Origin: Zhihengliuella sp. ISTPL4
GTDB taxonomy: Bacteria > Actinomycetota > Actinomycetes > Actinomycetales > Microbacteriaceae
Direction: 5' to 3'
Assembly (NCBI RefSeq): GCF_002848265.1
Contig: NZ_CP025422.1
Coordinates: 3,378,727-3,442,726 of the forward strand
DNA length: 64,000 bases
In this document: positions 1 through 7,808 of the stretch, in pieces
Layout of the letters: each line of letters begins with the position of its first letter
How positions within the stretch are numbered: position 1 is the stretch's first letter
Position numbers and translations under genes: made by a program
Notes under the pieces: model-generated
The model's input: only the letters and a program-made list of their open reading frames with translations
Told to the model about the DNA's origin: nothing
Databases searched by the model: none

Positions 1-7
1 GGGGGAT

Positions 8-36
8 TTGGGAGGAAGGAGAGCGTGGGGTAGAGT
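8..36 (+). promoter_or_regulatory. Candidate promoter of the rplJ-rplL leader
   Basis: TTGGGA at 8-13 and TAGAGT at 31-36 are separated by 17 bp, each matching 4 of 6 consensus bases of a housekeeping sigma promoter. It would start the L10 leader transcript at about position 43. This rests on motif and spacing only. Confidence 0.4.
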
Positions 37-131
37 GGTCATAACCGAAGACCGCTGGTCATCGTGTGCGTGTGAGTGCACAGGATCGAAGCTCTGCATC
101 GCAGGGGCCCGCGCAGGTGTCACGAACTTCC

Positions 132-167
132 GAGCTCCGTGCGCTTGCGCCGGAGCTCTTTTCTTTT
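132..167 (+). promoter_or_regulatory. L10 leader attenuator hairpin
   Basis: GAGCTCCG (132-139) pairs perfectly with CGGAGCTC (151-158), and the loop can add three pairs. The stem is followed directly by TTTTCTTTT (159-167), giving a classical intrinsic terminator 64 nt before rplJ. Ribosomal L10 leaders are autoregulated in bacteria: the L10/L12 complex binds the leader. A terminator inside the leader fits transcription attenuation by excess L10, though the L10-binding fold itself was not modelled. Confidence 0.65.
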
Positions 168-230
168 GCAGGGGGTCGGAGGCCGGCGCCCCACCACCGT
201 GCGGCGCCTCGTACACACCAAGGAGTGACC

Positions 231-719
231 ATGGCGCAGAAGGATGCATCGGTCAACGAGCTCACGAAGTCATTCGAGAACTCGAACGCCGTCCTGCTGA
301 CCGAGTACCGCGGTCTGACGGTTGCCCAGCTCAAGCAGCTGCGCAACAGCATCCGTCAGGACGCTGAGTACGCCGTGGTGAAGAACACGCTGACCAAGAT
401 CGCCGCCAACAAGGCCGGCATCTCCGCGCTGGACGAGGACCTCAAGGGGCCGTCGGCTGTCGCGTTCGTGCACGGTGACTTCGTCGCCACCGCCAAGGCT
501 CTGCGTGACTTCGCCAAGGCCAACCCGCTTCTCGTGATCAAGTCGGGCATCTTCGAGGGCAAGGCCCTCACCGCCGACGAGGTCAACACGTACGCCTCGC
601 TCGAGAGCCGCGAGGTTCTGCTGGCGAAGGCCGCGGGCATGATGAAGGCGACGATGGGCAAGGCTGCCGCCACCATCGACGCGCTTCGCGAAAAGCTGGA
701 GACCGCCGAGGCCGCGTAA
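231..719 (+). CDS. rplJ: 50S ribosomal protein L10
   Basis: Large-subunit ribosomal protein L10, the base of the ribosomal stalk, which carries L7/L12 dimers for GTPase factor binding. The 162-aa product starts MAQKDASVNEL and contains the typical YRGLTVAQLKQLR segment near residues 26-38 and the VVKNTL segment near 48-54. The helical C-terminus, which binds L12, is Ala/Lys/Glu rich. The ATG at 231 is chosen because an AAGGAG Shine-Dalgarno lies just upstream and family members begin here; upstream in-frame codons fall in the leader. rplL follows after 48 bp, the conserved order, and expression is probably controlled by the upstream attenuator. Confidence 0.97.
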   Translation: MAQKDASVNELTKSFENSNAVLLTEYRGLTVAQLKQLRNSIRQDAEYAVVKNTLTKIAANKAGISALDEDLKGPSAVAFVHGDFVATAKALRDFAKANPLLVIKSGIFEGKALTADEVNTYASLESREVLLAKAAGMMKATMGKAAATIDALREKLETAEAA

Positions 720-767
720 GCGACCGGCGATCTCGTCTACAAACCCCATCTATCTAGGAGATACATC

Positions 768-1151
768 ATGGCGAAGCTTTCCACCGAGGAGCTGCTCGAG
801 CAGTTCGCCGGCCTGACCCTCATCGAGCTCAACGAGTTCGTGAAGGCGTTCGAGGAGAAGTTCGAGGTCACCGCTGCTGCTCCCGTCGCCGTCGCCGGTG
901 CCGCTGGCGGCGCAGGCGAGGCCGCGGCCGAGGAGGAGAAGGACTCCTTCGACGTCATCCTCGAGGCTGCTGGCGACAAGAAGATCCAGGTCATCAAGGC
1001 TGTCCGCGAGCTCACCTCGCTCGGCCTCGGCGAGGCCAAGGCCGTCGTCGACGGTGCTCCGAAGGCCGTCCTCGAGGGCGCCAACAAGGAGACGGCCGAG
1101 AAGGCCAAGGCTGCTCTGGAAGAGGCCGGCGCGACCGTCACCCTCAAGTAA
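768..1151 (+). CDS. rplL: 50S ribosomal protein L7/L12
   Basis: The multi-copy stalk protein of the large ribosomal subunit, which recruits translation GTPases. At 127 aa it has the usual length: an N-terminal dimerisation helix (residues 1-30), an Ala/Gly/Glu hinge (about 36-52) and the conserved C-terminal domain with [21 protein letters not shown] strong AGGAG ribosome binding site lies in the short gap after rplJ, in line with the higher output needed for L12. A GC-rich terminator follows. Confidence 0.98.
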   Translation: MAKLSTEELLEQFAGLTLIELNEFVKAFEEKFEVTAAAPVAVAGAAGGAGEAAAEEEKDSFDVILEAAGDKKIQVIKAVRELTSLGLGEAKAVVDGAPKAVLEGANKETAEKAKAALEEAGATVTLK

Positions 1152-1173
1152 TTCCAGCGCACCAGCGCTTCTG

Positions 1174-1204
1174 CGAAGGCCCCGGGTTCTGCCCGGGGCC
1201 TTCG
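1174..1204. terminator. Terminator between rplL and the LacI-type gene
   Basis: GAAGGCCCCGGG (1175-1186) pairs perfectly with CCCGGGGCCTTC (1192-1203) around a TTCTG loop, and the stem extends by one C-G pair. It sits between two convergent genes and can work in both directions, although no long U-run follows on either side. Confidence 0.7.
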
Positions 1205-1218
1205 TGCGTTCACGGGGA

Positions 1219-2223
1219 TCAGCGCGGCGCCGCGGTCGAACTGCGCACGACGAGCGCCGAGTCGGCCTCGACGCGCTCGACCGGGGCGTCCGGCTCGCTC
1301 ATCCGTCGCGTCAGCAGGCGGACGGCCTCCCGCCCCTGCTCGCGCGGCGCCTGTCCGATGGTGGTCAGAGCGAACATCTCCGCATGCTCGTGGTCGTCGA
1401 TGCCGACGACGCTGAGTTCGGTCGGTACCGCGATGCCCAGACGCCGGGCGGCGATCACGGCGCCGATGGCCGCCTCGTCGCAGACGCCGACGATCGCGGT
1501 CGGACGGTGCCGCCGGTCGCCGAGAAGCCCGGCCGCCGCGGCGTACCCGCCGGGCATGGTCGGCGCTGCGCCGGCCACGCGCGCCCTCGGGGTCAGCCCC
1601 GCGGCGTGCAGCGCCTCCCGGTAGCCGGCGAGGCGGCGGGCATCTCCGTAGCTGAGATCGGTGTCATCGGTGGCGCCGCCCACGAACGCGATGTCGGTGT
1701 GACCGAGTTCGATCAGATGCTCGGTGGCGATCCGCGCCGCGGCCGCGTCATCGATCGAGACCGCGCTTGCTCCTGCGCTGTAGGGACCCACACTCACGAG
1801 CGGGCGCCCGGTGCGGTGCAGGCGCTCCAGTTCGCGCGCGCTGGGCTGGATGCCGACGGCGATGATCCCGTCGAACCTCCGGCCCGGCAGCACGTTCTCG
1901 AACAACCGCTCCCTGGTCCCCGAGCGTTCGGGGACGCCGTACAGGGACAGGTCGTAGTCGAGGACGAGCAGCGCCTCCTGCACACCGGCCAGCAACTCGG
2001 AGAAGAACCAGCGGTCGACCGGCGGCATGACCAGGCCGACAGTGCCGGTGCGTCCCGTGGCCAGGCTCGTGGCGGAGGAGTGGGCGACGTAGGCGAGGGA
2101 CTGCGCCGCTTCCTCCACGCGCTGCCTGGTCTCCTCCGAGACGTAGCCGCGGCCGCTCAGGGCGCGGCTCGCGGTGGCCTTGGACACACCGGCGCGCGTC
2201 GCGACGTCGGCGATCGTGCTCAT
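1219..2223 (-). CDS. LacI-family transcriptional regulator of the adjacent sugar importer
   Basis: A 334-aa DNA-binding repressor. The N-terminal helix-turn-helix (STIADVATRAGVSKATASRA, residues 2-21) and hinge are followed by a periplasmic-binding-protein-like effector domain (about 60-330) with the usual VSVVGIDDHEHAEMF segment. The ATG at 2223 has a good AGGAGGA site; an upstream in-frame extension would run through the operators and is rejected. It is divergent from a sugar ABC importer, and the intergenic region holds repeated GGAACC/GGTTCC palindromes, so it most likely represses itself and the importer. The sugar is unknown; an alpha- or beta-glucoside is plausible from the neighbours. 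Confidence 0.9.
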   Translation of the reverse strand: MSTIADVATRAGVSKATASRALSGRGYVSEETRQRVEEAAQSLAYVAHSSATSLATGRTGTVGLVMPPVDRWFFSELLAGVQEALLVLDYDLSLYGVPERSGTRERLFENVLPGRRFDGIIAVGIQPSARELERLHRTGRPLVSVGPYSAGASAVSIDDAAAARIATEHLIELGHTDIAFVGGATDDTDLSYGDARRLAGYREALHAAGLTPRARVAGAAPTMPGGYAAAAGLLGDRRHRPTAIVGVCDEAAIGAVIAARRLGIAVPTELSVVGIDDHEHAEMFALTTIGQAPREQGREAVRLLTRRMSEPDAPVERVEADSALVVRSSTAAPR

Positions 2224-2305
2224 CGTGTCCTCCTCGACCCGGTTCCACGACGGCGAGCCGACGGGCGCTCGCCGGGAGCCATCGTAGCCGTTCCACACGC
2301 GGGGA

Positions 2306-2317
2306 GGAACCGGTTCC
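2306..2317. promoter_or_regulatory. Probable LacI-family operator GGAACCGGTTCC
   Basis: A perfect 12-bp palindrome with the central CG pair typical of LacI-family sites. Related copies lie at 2235-2246 (10 of 12, just 5' of the regulator start) and 2432-2443 (11 of 12, before the binding-protein gene). It is nested in two GTTCC...GGAAC inverted repeats (2290-2310, 2313-2330) that share TTCCACACGCG. The repetition around its own gene suggests it is the local regulator's site. Confidence 0.6.
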
Positions 2318-2330
2318 ACACGCGAGGAAC

Positions 2331-2344
2331 TGGGAGCGCTCCCA
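2331..2344. promoter_or_regulatory. CebR/CelR-like box TGGGAGCGCTCCCA
   Basis: A perfect 14-bp palindrome identical to the operator I recall for the cellulose-utilisation repressors CebR (Streptomyces) and CelR (Thermobifida). It differs from the GGAACCGGTTCC sites beside it, so a second LacI-type regulator may act here. A 13-of-14 copy lies at 54799-54812. Confidence 0.6.
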
Positions 2345-2431
2345 TGCGGGAGCGGAGGCCGTCGTCAAAGGGTTGTGATCTTGTAACCTTCCCCAGTTGT
2401 ACGGGGCGAAGGAACCCGAGTAGGTTGGCGT

Positions 2432-2443
2432 GGAATCGGTTCC
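2432..2443. promoter_or_regulatory. Operator copy before the sugar-binding protein gene
   Basis: GGAATCGGTTCC differs by one base from the perfect palindrome at 2306-2317. It lies 63 bp before the binding-protein start, where a bound repressor would block transcription of the importer. Confidence 0.45.
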
Positions 2444-2506
2444 CCAATGGATGTGGCGATTGCTCTCCTTGGGCGGACGGAAGATCCACCGGAAGAGGAG
2501 AAGTAC

Positions 2507-3835
2507 ATGGCTTTGTCACAGCGATACCGCCTGCTCGCCCCCATCGCACTCGTCGGCGTCGCGTCCCTCGCGCTCGCCGGCTGCGCCGAGGGCGGAAGCG
2601 GCGAAGGCGGAAGCGGGGAGACCAAGGACACGGTCCGGATCTCCGGCGGCATCACCGGCGTCGAGGCCGACGACCTGAACGCCTCCTTCGAGCAGTTCAC
2701 GAAGGACACCGGCATCAAGGTCGAGTACACCGGCGACAAGGGCTTCGAGGGCAACATCGTCACCAAGGTGACGGGTGGAGACGCCCCAGACATCGCGATC
2801 GTCCCGCAGCCCGGTCTGCTCAAGACCCTCGTCGACACCGGCAAGGTCATGCCGGCCCCCGAGGCCGTGGAGACCGCCGTCGACGAGAACTGGTCCGAGG
2901 ACTGGAAGAAGTACGGTACGTTCGACGACACCTTCTACGCGGCACCGATGCTGGCGAACCTCAAGGGCTATGTCTGGTACTCGCCGAAGCAGTTCGCCGA
3001 GTGGGGCGTCGAGGTCCCGGAGACCTGGGACGACATGATCGCCCTCACGGACACGATCGTCGAGAAGACCGGCGGTCCGGCCTGGTGCGCCGGCTTCGCC
3101 TCCGAGGCGGCGTCCGGCTGGCCCGGGACGGACTGGATCGAGGACCTCGTCCTGCGCCAGTCGGGCCCCGACGTCTACGACGACTGGGTGGCCGGCGACG
3201 TGAAGTTCACCGACCCCGAGATCAAGCAGGCCTTCGACGCCGTCGGGGAGATCCTGCTCAACCCGGAGTACGTGAACGCGGGCTACGGCGACGTGAAGAG
3301 CATCAACTCCACCGCTTTCGGTGACGTCGCCAACGCGGTGGCGAAGGGCGACTGCGCGCTGACCCACCAGGCCTCGTTCCTGTCGGCGAACTTCCTCGAC
3401 ACGGAGACCGCGGACGGCAACGTCCCCGAGGTCGCGCCGGACGGCGACGTCTACGCGTTCATCATGCCGGGTGAGACCGCGGGCGAGCTCCAGGTCGAGG
3501 GTGGCGGCGAGTTCGTCGCGGCCTTCTCCGACGACGAGGCCACCCAGCAGGTGCTCGAATTCATGGCATCGCCGGAGTTCGCCGACGCGCGTGTCGAGCT
3601 CGGTGGTGTGATCTCCGCCAACAAGAACGCCGACCCGAGCCTCGCGTCGAGCGAGTTCCTCCAGGAGGCGATGACCATCATGCAGGACGACGCGACGACC
3701 TTCCGGTTCGACGCCTCCGACCTGATGCCGTCCACGGTCGGCTCCGGCTCGTTCTGGAAGGGGATGGTCGACTGGATCGACGGCAAGGACACCGAGACGG
3801 TGCTCTCCGACATCCAGGCCGGCTACGAGAACTGA
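2507..3835 (+). CDS. Carbohydrate ABC transporter substrate-binding lipoprotein
   Basis: Extracytoplasmic sugar-binding protein of the CUT1/AglE-MalE type, 442 aa. A signal peptide (residues 1-25) ends in the lipobox LALAGC with Cys26 as the lipidated residue, followed by a Gly/Ser/Glu linker. The body has the two-lobe binding-protein pattern, with TGGDAPDIAIVPQPGLL near 87-103. The ATG at 2507 is preceded by GAAGAGGAG and gives the only start that places a proper signal peptide at the N-terminus. A strong hairpin follows before the permease genes. No ATP-binding gene is in the cluster, so a shared MsiK-like ATPase elsewhere is presumably used. Confidence 0.9.
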   Translation: MALSQRYRLLAPIALVGVASLALAGCAEGGSGEGGSGETKDTVRISGGITGVEADDLNASFEQFTKDTGIKVEYTGDKGFEGNIVTKVTGGDAPDIAIVPQPGLLKTLVDTGKVMPAPEAVETAVDENWSEDWKKYGTFDDTFYAAPMLANLKGYVWYSPKQFAEWGVEVPETWDDMIALTDTIVEKTGGPAWCAGFASEAASGWPGTDWIEDLVLRQSGPDVYDDWVAGDVKFTDPEIKQAFDAVGEILLNPEYVNAGYGDVKSINSTAFGDVANAVAKGDCALTHQASFLSANFLDTETADGNVPEVAPDGDVYAFIMPGETAGELQVEGGGEFVAAFSDDEATQQVLEFMASPEFADARVELGGVISANKNADPSLASSEFLQEAMTIMQDDATTFRFDASDLMPSTVGSGSFWKGMVDWIDGKDTETVLSDIQAGYEN

Positions 3836-3861
3836 TCGCCTCGACGCGATCTTCGTAGGCA

Positions 3862-3895
3862 GAGCGGGGCCGGGCTGCACAGCCCGGCCCCGCTC
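3862..3895 (+). terminator. Intercistronic hairpin in the sugar importer operon
   Basis: A 15-bp perfect stem: GAGCGGGGCCGGGCT (3862-3876) against AGCCCGGCCCCGCTC (3881-3895) with a 4-base loop. It lies between the binding-protein gene and the permeases. Such partial terminators or 3'-end stabilisers are common in binding-protein operons and keep the binding protein in excess over the membrane components. Confidence 0.65.
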
Positions 3896-3945
3896 CACCG
3901 ATCCACACTGCGCGGGAACCCAGCACGATCCAGAAGGGGACGTTC

Positions 3946-5283
3946 ATGTCGCACGCGACCATCGAGAAACCCGTCGAGGCTGACGCGCCGCCGACGACGC
4001 ACGGTACCGACGAGAAGGGAAGGAAGGCCACGCGCACCATCCTCGCGATCGGCTTCGTGGTCGTCGTCGCGCTGGCTCTCCTGCTCGTCTTCACCGCTCC
4101 GACCGAGGAGTCCTCGCGGATCACGATCGGGTTCTCCCTCAACAGCTTCTTCCTGTGGCTGGGCGGTCTGAACCCGCTGGTGCAGATCCCCGCCGTGCTG
4201 CTCGTGTTCGGCGTGGTCGTAGCGATCATCCTCGTGCTGATCGAGTTCGCGCCCCGGCCCGGTCGCGGCTACTTCATCATGCGGCTGGTCGCGTGCCTGG
4301 TGATCCCGGTCCTCGCTCTGCTGCTGCTCCGTCCCTACGCGAACGCCGTCGTGTACGTCGTCGCGATCGCGCTGCTCGTCGGGGCGCTCCTCTTCTTCGC
4401 CGACTTCCGCGCCCGTCAGGGTGCCGGCTACCTGTTCCAGCTCGTGCTGTTCATGGCGCCCGCGACGATCATGCTGCTGCTGGGCCTCATCTACCCGGCG
4501 ATCTCGACGATCTTCAAGTCCTTCTTCGACAAGACCGGCGACGAGTTCGTCGGGCTCGAGAACTACATCTGGGTCTTCACCAACCCCGTCGGCACGTCGT
4601 CGGTGATCAACACGATCATCTGGGCGCTGCTCGCTCCCGTGATCTCGGTCGTCATCGGTCTCGCCTACGCCGTCTTCATCGACAGGGCTCGCGGCGAGAA
4701 GTTCCTCAAGGTGCTCGTGTTCATGCCGGTGGCGATCTCGTTCGTCGGTGCGGGCATCATCTGGAAGTTCATGTACGACGCCCGTCAGGGCGACCAGATC
4801 GGTCTCCTCAACGCGATCGTCACCGCTTTCGGCGGCGATCCGGTGCAGTGGCTGGCGATCAAGCCGATCCTCAACACGCTCATGCTGCTCATCGTGTTCA
4901 TCTGGACCCAGACCGGCTTCGCCATGGTGATCCTCTCGGCCGCGATCAAGGCCGTGCCGGTGGAGCAGATGGAGGCGGCCGAGCTCGACGGCACGAACGC
5001 CTGGCAGCGCTTCCGCAACGTGACGGTCCCCGGCATCCGGTCGTCGCTGATCGTCGTGCTGACGACCATCACCATCGCCTCGCTGAAGGTGTACGACATC
5101 GTCGCCGTGATGACCGGCGGCCGGGACGAGACCAGCGTCCTCGGCTTCGAGATGGTCAACCAGCAGCAGCGGTTCCAGAGCTACGGGCACTCGTCGGCGC
5201 TCGCCGTCGTGCTGTTCCTGTTCGTGTTGCCGCTGATCGTCTACAACGCCCGATCGATGGCCAAGCAGAGGGAGATCCGCTGA
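3946..5283 (+). CDS. Sugar ABC transporter permease, MalF/AglF type with extra N-terminal membrane segments
   Basis: Inner-membrane permease of a CUT1 sugar importer, 445 aa. The C-terminal two thirds is a standard permease ending in the EAA loop (EAAELDGTNAWQRFRNVTVP, about 345-364), which contacts the ATPase. Residues 1-150 carry about four additional hydrophobic segments (for example ILAIGFVVVVALALLLVF and AVVYVVAIALLVGALLFF), making it longer than the usual 290-320 aa. Similar N-terminal extensions are known in AglF-like alpha-glucoside permeases, which is my main reason for leaning towards an alpha-glucoside. Its stop overlaps the next start by one base. Confidence 0.9.
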   Translation: MSHATIEKPVEADAPPTTHGTDEKGRKATRTILAIGFVVVVALALLLVFTAPTEESSRITIGFSLNSFFLWLGGLNPLVQIPAVLLVFGVVVAIILVLIEFAPRPGRGYFIMRLVACLVIPVLALLLLRPYANAVVYVVAIALLVGALLFFADFRARQGAGYLFQLVLFMAPATIMLLLGLIYPAISTIFKSFFDKTGDEFVGLENYIWVFTNPVGTSSVINTIIWALLAPVISVVIGLAYAVFIDRARGEKFLKVLVFMPVAISFVGAGIIWKFMYDARQGDQIGLLNAIVTAFGGDPVQWLAIKPILNTLMLLIVFIWTQTGFAMVILSAAIKAVPVEQMEAAELDGTNAWQRFRNVTVPGIRSSLIVVLTTITIASLKVYDIVAVMTGGRDETSVLGFEMVNQQQRFQSYGHSSALAVVLFLFVLPLIVYNARSMAKQREIR

Positions 5284-6251
5284 TGAGTGCAACGCAGGCC
5301 ACCGTCGTGGACAACCGCACCAAGCGTCAGGTGGCGCGCGATACGCGCCGCAACGAGGCGACCGCCCACAAGAAGCTGACCTCGAAGGGGGCGACGATCG
5401 CGGCCGCGGTCATCGCGCTCTTCTGGACCATCCCGACCTTCGGTCTCTTCGTGACGTCGTTCCGCCCGGGTGCCGACACGCAGAACAGCGGCTGGTGGAC
5501 GGTCTTCTCCAACCCGGAGTTCACGTTCGACAACTACGTGCAGGCGTGGAACTCGGGCGGGACCTCGACGACCCTCGCGACCGCGTTCATCAACTCGCTG
5601 GCGATCACGATCCCCGCGACCGTGTTCCCGATCGTGATGGCGTCGCTCGCCGCGTACGCGTTCGCATGGATCGACTTCAAGGGTCGGAACATGCTCTTCA
5701 TCTTCGTGTTCGCGCTGCAGATCGTGCCGCTGCAGATGGCCCTCGTGCCGCTCCTCAGCCTGTTCTCGGACGGACTGACGATCAACGACGTGCCGATCTT
5801 CCCCGGGTTCGGGCTGAACGAGGTGCAGTACAGCTTCGCCCGCGTCTGGATCGCGCACGCGATCTTCGCGCTGCCGCTGGCGACGTTCATGCTCCACAAC
5901 TTCATCTCCGAGATCCCCGGCGAGATCATCGAGGCGGCCCGCGTGGACGGCGCCGGACACGGACAGGTGTTCTTCCGGATCATCCTGCCGCTGGCGGCTC
6001 CGGCGATCGCGTCGTTCGCGATCTTCCAGTTCCTCTGGGTGTGGAACGACCTGCTGGTCGCGACGATCTTCGCCTCGCCCGGCGCCCTGCCGATCACGCA
6101 GGCGCTGAACTCGCTCTCCGGCACCTGGGGGAACAAGTGGTTCCTGCAGTCCGCGGGAACGTTCATCTCGATCATCGTCCCGCTGATCGTGTTCTTCGCC
6201 CTGCAGCGCTTCTTCGTGCGCGGCCTGCTGGCCGGTGCGACGAAGGGCTGA
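5283..6251 (+). CDS. Sugar ABC transporter permease, MalG/AglG type
   Basis: Second membrane subunit of the importer, 322 aa with six predicted membrane segments. The N-terminus is cytoplasmic and highly charged (KRQVARDTRRNEATAHKK). The EAA loop appears as EAARVDGAGHGQVFFRIILP. It starts at an ATG that shares its A with the preceding TGA stop, so translation is probably coupled. The operon ends in the 18-bp repeat array just downstream, which also forms a strong stem-loop. Confidence 0.92.
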   Translation: MSATQATVVDNRTKRQVARDTRRNEATAHKKLTSKGATIAAAVIALFWTIPTFGLFVTSFRPGADTQNSGWWTVFSNPEFTFDNYVQAWNSGGTSTTLATAFINSLAITIPATVFPIVMASLAAYAFAWIDFKGRNMLFIFVFALQIVPLQMALVPLLSLFSDGLTINDVPIFPGFGLNEVQYSFARVWIAHAIFALPLATFMLHNFISEIPGEIIEAARVDGAGHGQVFFRIILPLAAPAIASFAIFQFLWVWNDLLVATIFASPGALPITQALNSLSGTWGNKWFLQSAGTFISIIVPLIVFFALQRFFVRGLLAGATKG

Positions 6252-6253
6252 CC

Positions 6254-6333
6254 CTTCGACGGGCTCAGGCCCTTCGACAGGCTCAGGCGCTTCGACAGGC
6301 TCAGGGACCCAGGTCGCTGAGCCTGTCGAAGCG
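6254..6333 (+). repeat. Tandem 18-bp repeat CTTCGACAGGCTCAGG with terminal stem-loop
   Basis: Three exact-period copies begin at 6254, 6272 and 6290, differing only in a few bases. The third pairs with an inverted copy (6317-6333) to form a perfect 17-bp stem with a 12-base loop, so the array probably serves as transcription terminator or mRNA 3' stabiliser for the importer operon. The same 18-mer as the middle copy recurs inside topA (59999-60016). Confidence 0.8.
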
Positions 6334-6371
6334 GCGGTGAAACACAGCCCCGACGGCGGGACGCCTCGACG

Positions 6372-6377
6372 TACCCT
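6372..6377 (+). promoter_or_regulatory. -10 box of a probable leaderless cystathionine beta-synthase mRNA
   Basis: TACCCT ends 6 bases before the ATG at 6384, and no Shine-Dalgarno is visible. The predicted transcription start would coincide with the start codon. Confidence 0.4.
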
Positions 6378-6383
6378 GAGCAG

Positions 6384-7754
6384 ATGAAGTATGCGGACTC
6401 CATCGTCGACCTCGTCGGCGACACGCCCCTGGTGAAGCTCCAGCACGTCACCGAGGGCATCGCGTGCACGGTGCTCGTGAAGCTCGAGTACCTGAACCCC
6501 GGCGGGTCGGCGAAGGATCGGATCGCGGCCCGCATCATCGATGCCGCCGAAGCCGCGGGCGACCTGCAGCCGGGTGGGACGATCGTCGAGCCCACGAGCG
6601 GCAACACCGGCGTCGGGCTCGCCCTCGTGGCCCAGCAGCGCGGCTACCGGTGCGTCTTCGTGCTCCCGGACAAGGTGGGCGAGGACAAGATCGACGTGCT
6701 CCGTGCGTACGGCGCGGAGGTCGTCGTGACCCCGACGTCCGTCCCCGCGGACAGCCCGGAGTCGTACTACAGCGTGAGCGACCGGCTGGCACGGGAGATC
6801 CCCGGCGCCTTCAAGCCGAACCAGTACGAGAATCCGAACGGCCCACGCAGCCACTACGAGACGACCGGTCCGGAGATCTGGCGGGACACGGATGGCCGGA
6901 TCACCCACTTCGTCGCCGGGGTGGGGACGGGCGGCACGATCACCGGTACGGGACGCTATCTGCGCGAGGTGTCCGATGACGCGGTGCGCATCATCGGCGT
7001 CGATCCGGAGGGCAGCGTCTACAGCGGCGGCACCGGTCGGCCCTACCTCGTCGAGGGTGTGGGCGAGGACATCTGGCCCGGAGCGTACGACCCTGCGGTC
7101 CCGCATGAGATCGTCGCCGTCGGCGATGCGGAGTCGTTCGCGATGACGCGGCGCCTGGCCCGCGAGGAGGGCATCCTCGTCGGCGGCTCCAGTGGCATGG
7201 CCGTCGTCGGGGCGCTGCGGGTGGCGAAGGACCTGCCGGCGGATGCGGTCATGGTCGTGCTCCTCCCGGATGGCGGACGCGGCTACCTCGGCAAGATCTT
7301 CAACGACGGCTGGATGCGCTCCTACGGGTTCAGCGAGGTGGAGGAGGGGGAGACGGTCGCCGACGTGCTCGCGGCCCGGGCCTCCCGCCACGGCCTCCCC
7401 GACCTCGTGCACGCTCACCCCACCGACACGGTGCTCGAGGCGATCGGCATGATGACGGAGTACGAGGTTTCGCAGCTCGTCGTGCTCAGCGCGGAGCCGC
7501 CGGTGATGATGGGCGAGGTCGTGGGCACCGTCGACGAGAAGGGCCTTCTCGACCTGCTCTTCCGGGGCGACGCCGAACCGAGCGACGCCGTCGGCGCACA
7601 CGTGGGGGAGCGGCTGCCGCTCATCGGCATCCACGCGCCGGTCGCGCAGGCACGGGCCGCGCTCGCCGACGCCGACGCCCTCCTCGTCACCGAGGACGGC
7701 AAGCCGCACACCGTGCTGACGCGACAGGACCTGCTCGGCTACCTCTCCCGGTGA
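6384..7754 (+). CDS. Cystathionine beta-synthase
   Basis: PLP enzyme that condenses homocysteine with serine to cystathionine (reverse transsulfuration), 456 aa. Lys44 in NPGGSAKDR is the Schiff-base lysine; TSGNTG (about 71-76) binds the substrate carboxylate and GVGTGGTITG binds the PLP phosphate. The C-terminal 120 residues look like a CBS-domain pair (about 335-456). There is no haem-binding N-terminal extension, as is normal in bacteria. Next to it lies a cystathionine gamma-synthase/lyase gene. A cysteine synthase is the alternative, but the CBS-domain tail argues for cystathionine beta-synthase. Confidence 0.9.
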   Translation: MKYADSIVDLVGDTPLVKLQHVTEGIACTVLVKLEYLNPGGSAKDRIAARIIDAAEAAGDLQPGGTIVEPTSGNTGVGLALVAQQRGYRCVFVLPDKVGEDKIDVLRAYGAEVVVTPTSVPADSPESYYSVSDRLAREIPGAFKPNQYENPNGPRSHYETTGPEIWRDTDGRITHFVAGVGTGGTITGTGRYLREVSDDAVRIIGVDPEGSVYSGGTGRPYLVEGVGEDIWPGAYDPAVPHEIVAVGDAESFAMTRRLAREEGILVGGSSGMAVVGALRVAKDLPADAVMVVLLPDGGRGYLGKIFNDGWMRSYGFSEVEEGETVADVLAARASRHGLPDLVHAHPTDTVLEAIGMMTEYEVSQLVVLSAEPPVMMGEVVGTVDEKGLLDLLFRGDAEPSDAVGAHVGERLPLIGIHAPVAQARAALADADALLVTEDGKPHTVLTRQDLLGYLSR

Positions 7755-7796
7755 CGCGGGACGTAACAGCCCGAGACCGGTCGGCGGGCCCGGACG

Positions 7797-7802
7797 TAGG
7801 CT
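7797..7802 (+). promoter_or_regulatory. -10 box of a probable leaderless metB-like mRNA
   Basis: TAGGCT ends exactly 6 bases before the ATG at 7809, with no Shine-Dalgarno. It is the same arrangement as at several other genes in this window. Confidence 0.45.
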
Positions 7803-7808
7803 GAGGGC

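Noticed and set aside
2224..2506. Further coding potential between the LacI gene and the binding protein
   Set aside because: The region is filled by repeated operators, and the in-frame readings begin in palindromes without ribosome binding sites.
898..3324. 808-aa open frame covering rplL, the LacI gene and the binding-protein gene
   Set aside because: It is Arg/Pro/Ser-rich, crosses three well-supported genes on both strands and the terminator at 1174-1204; it is a frame shadow typical of high GC DNA.
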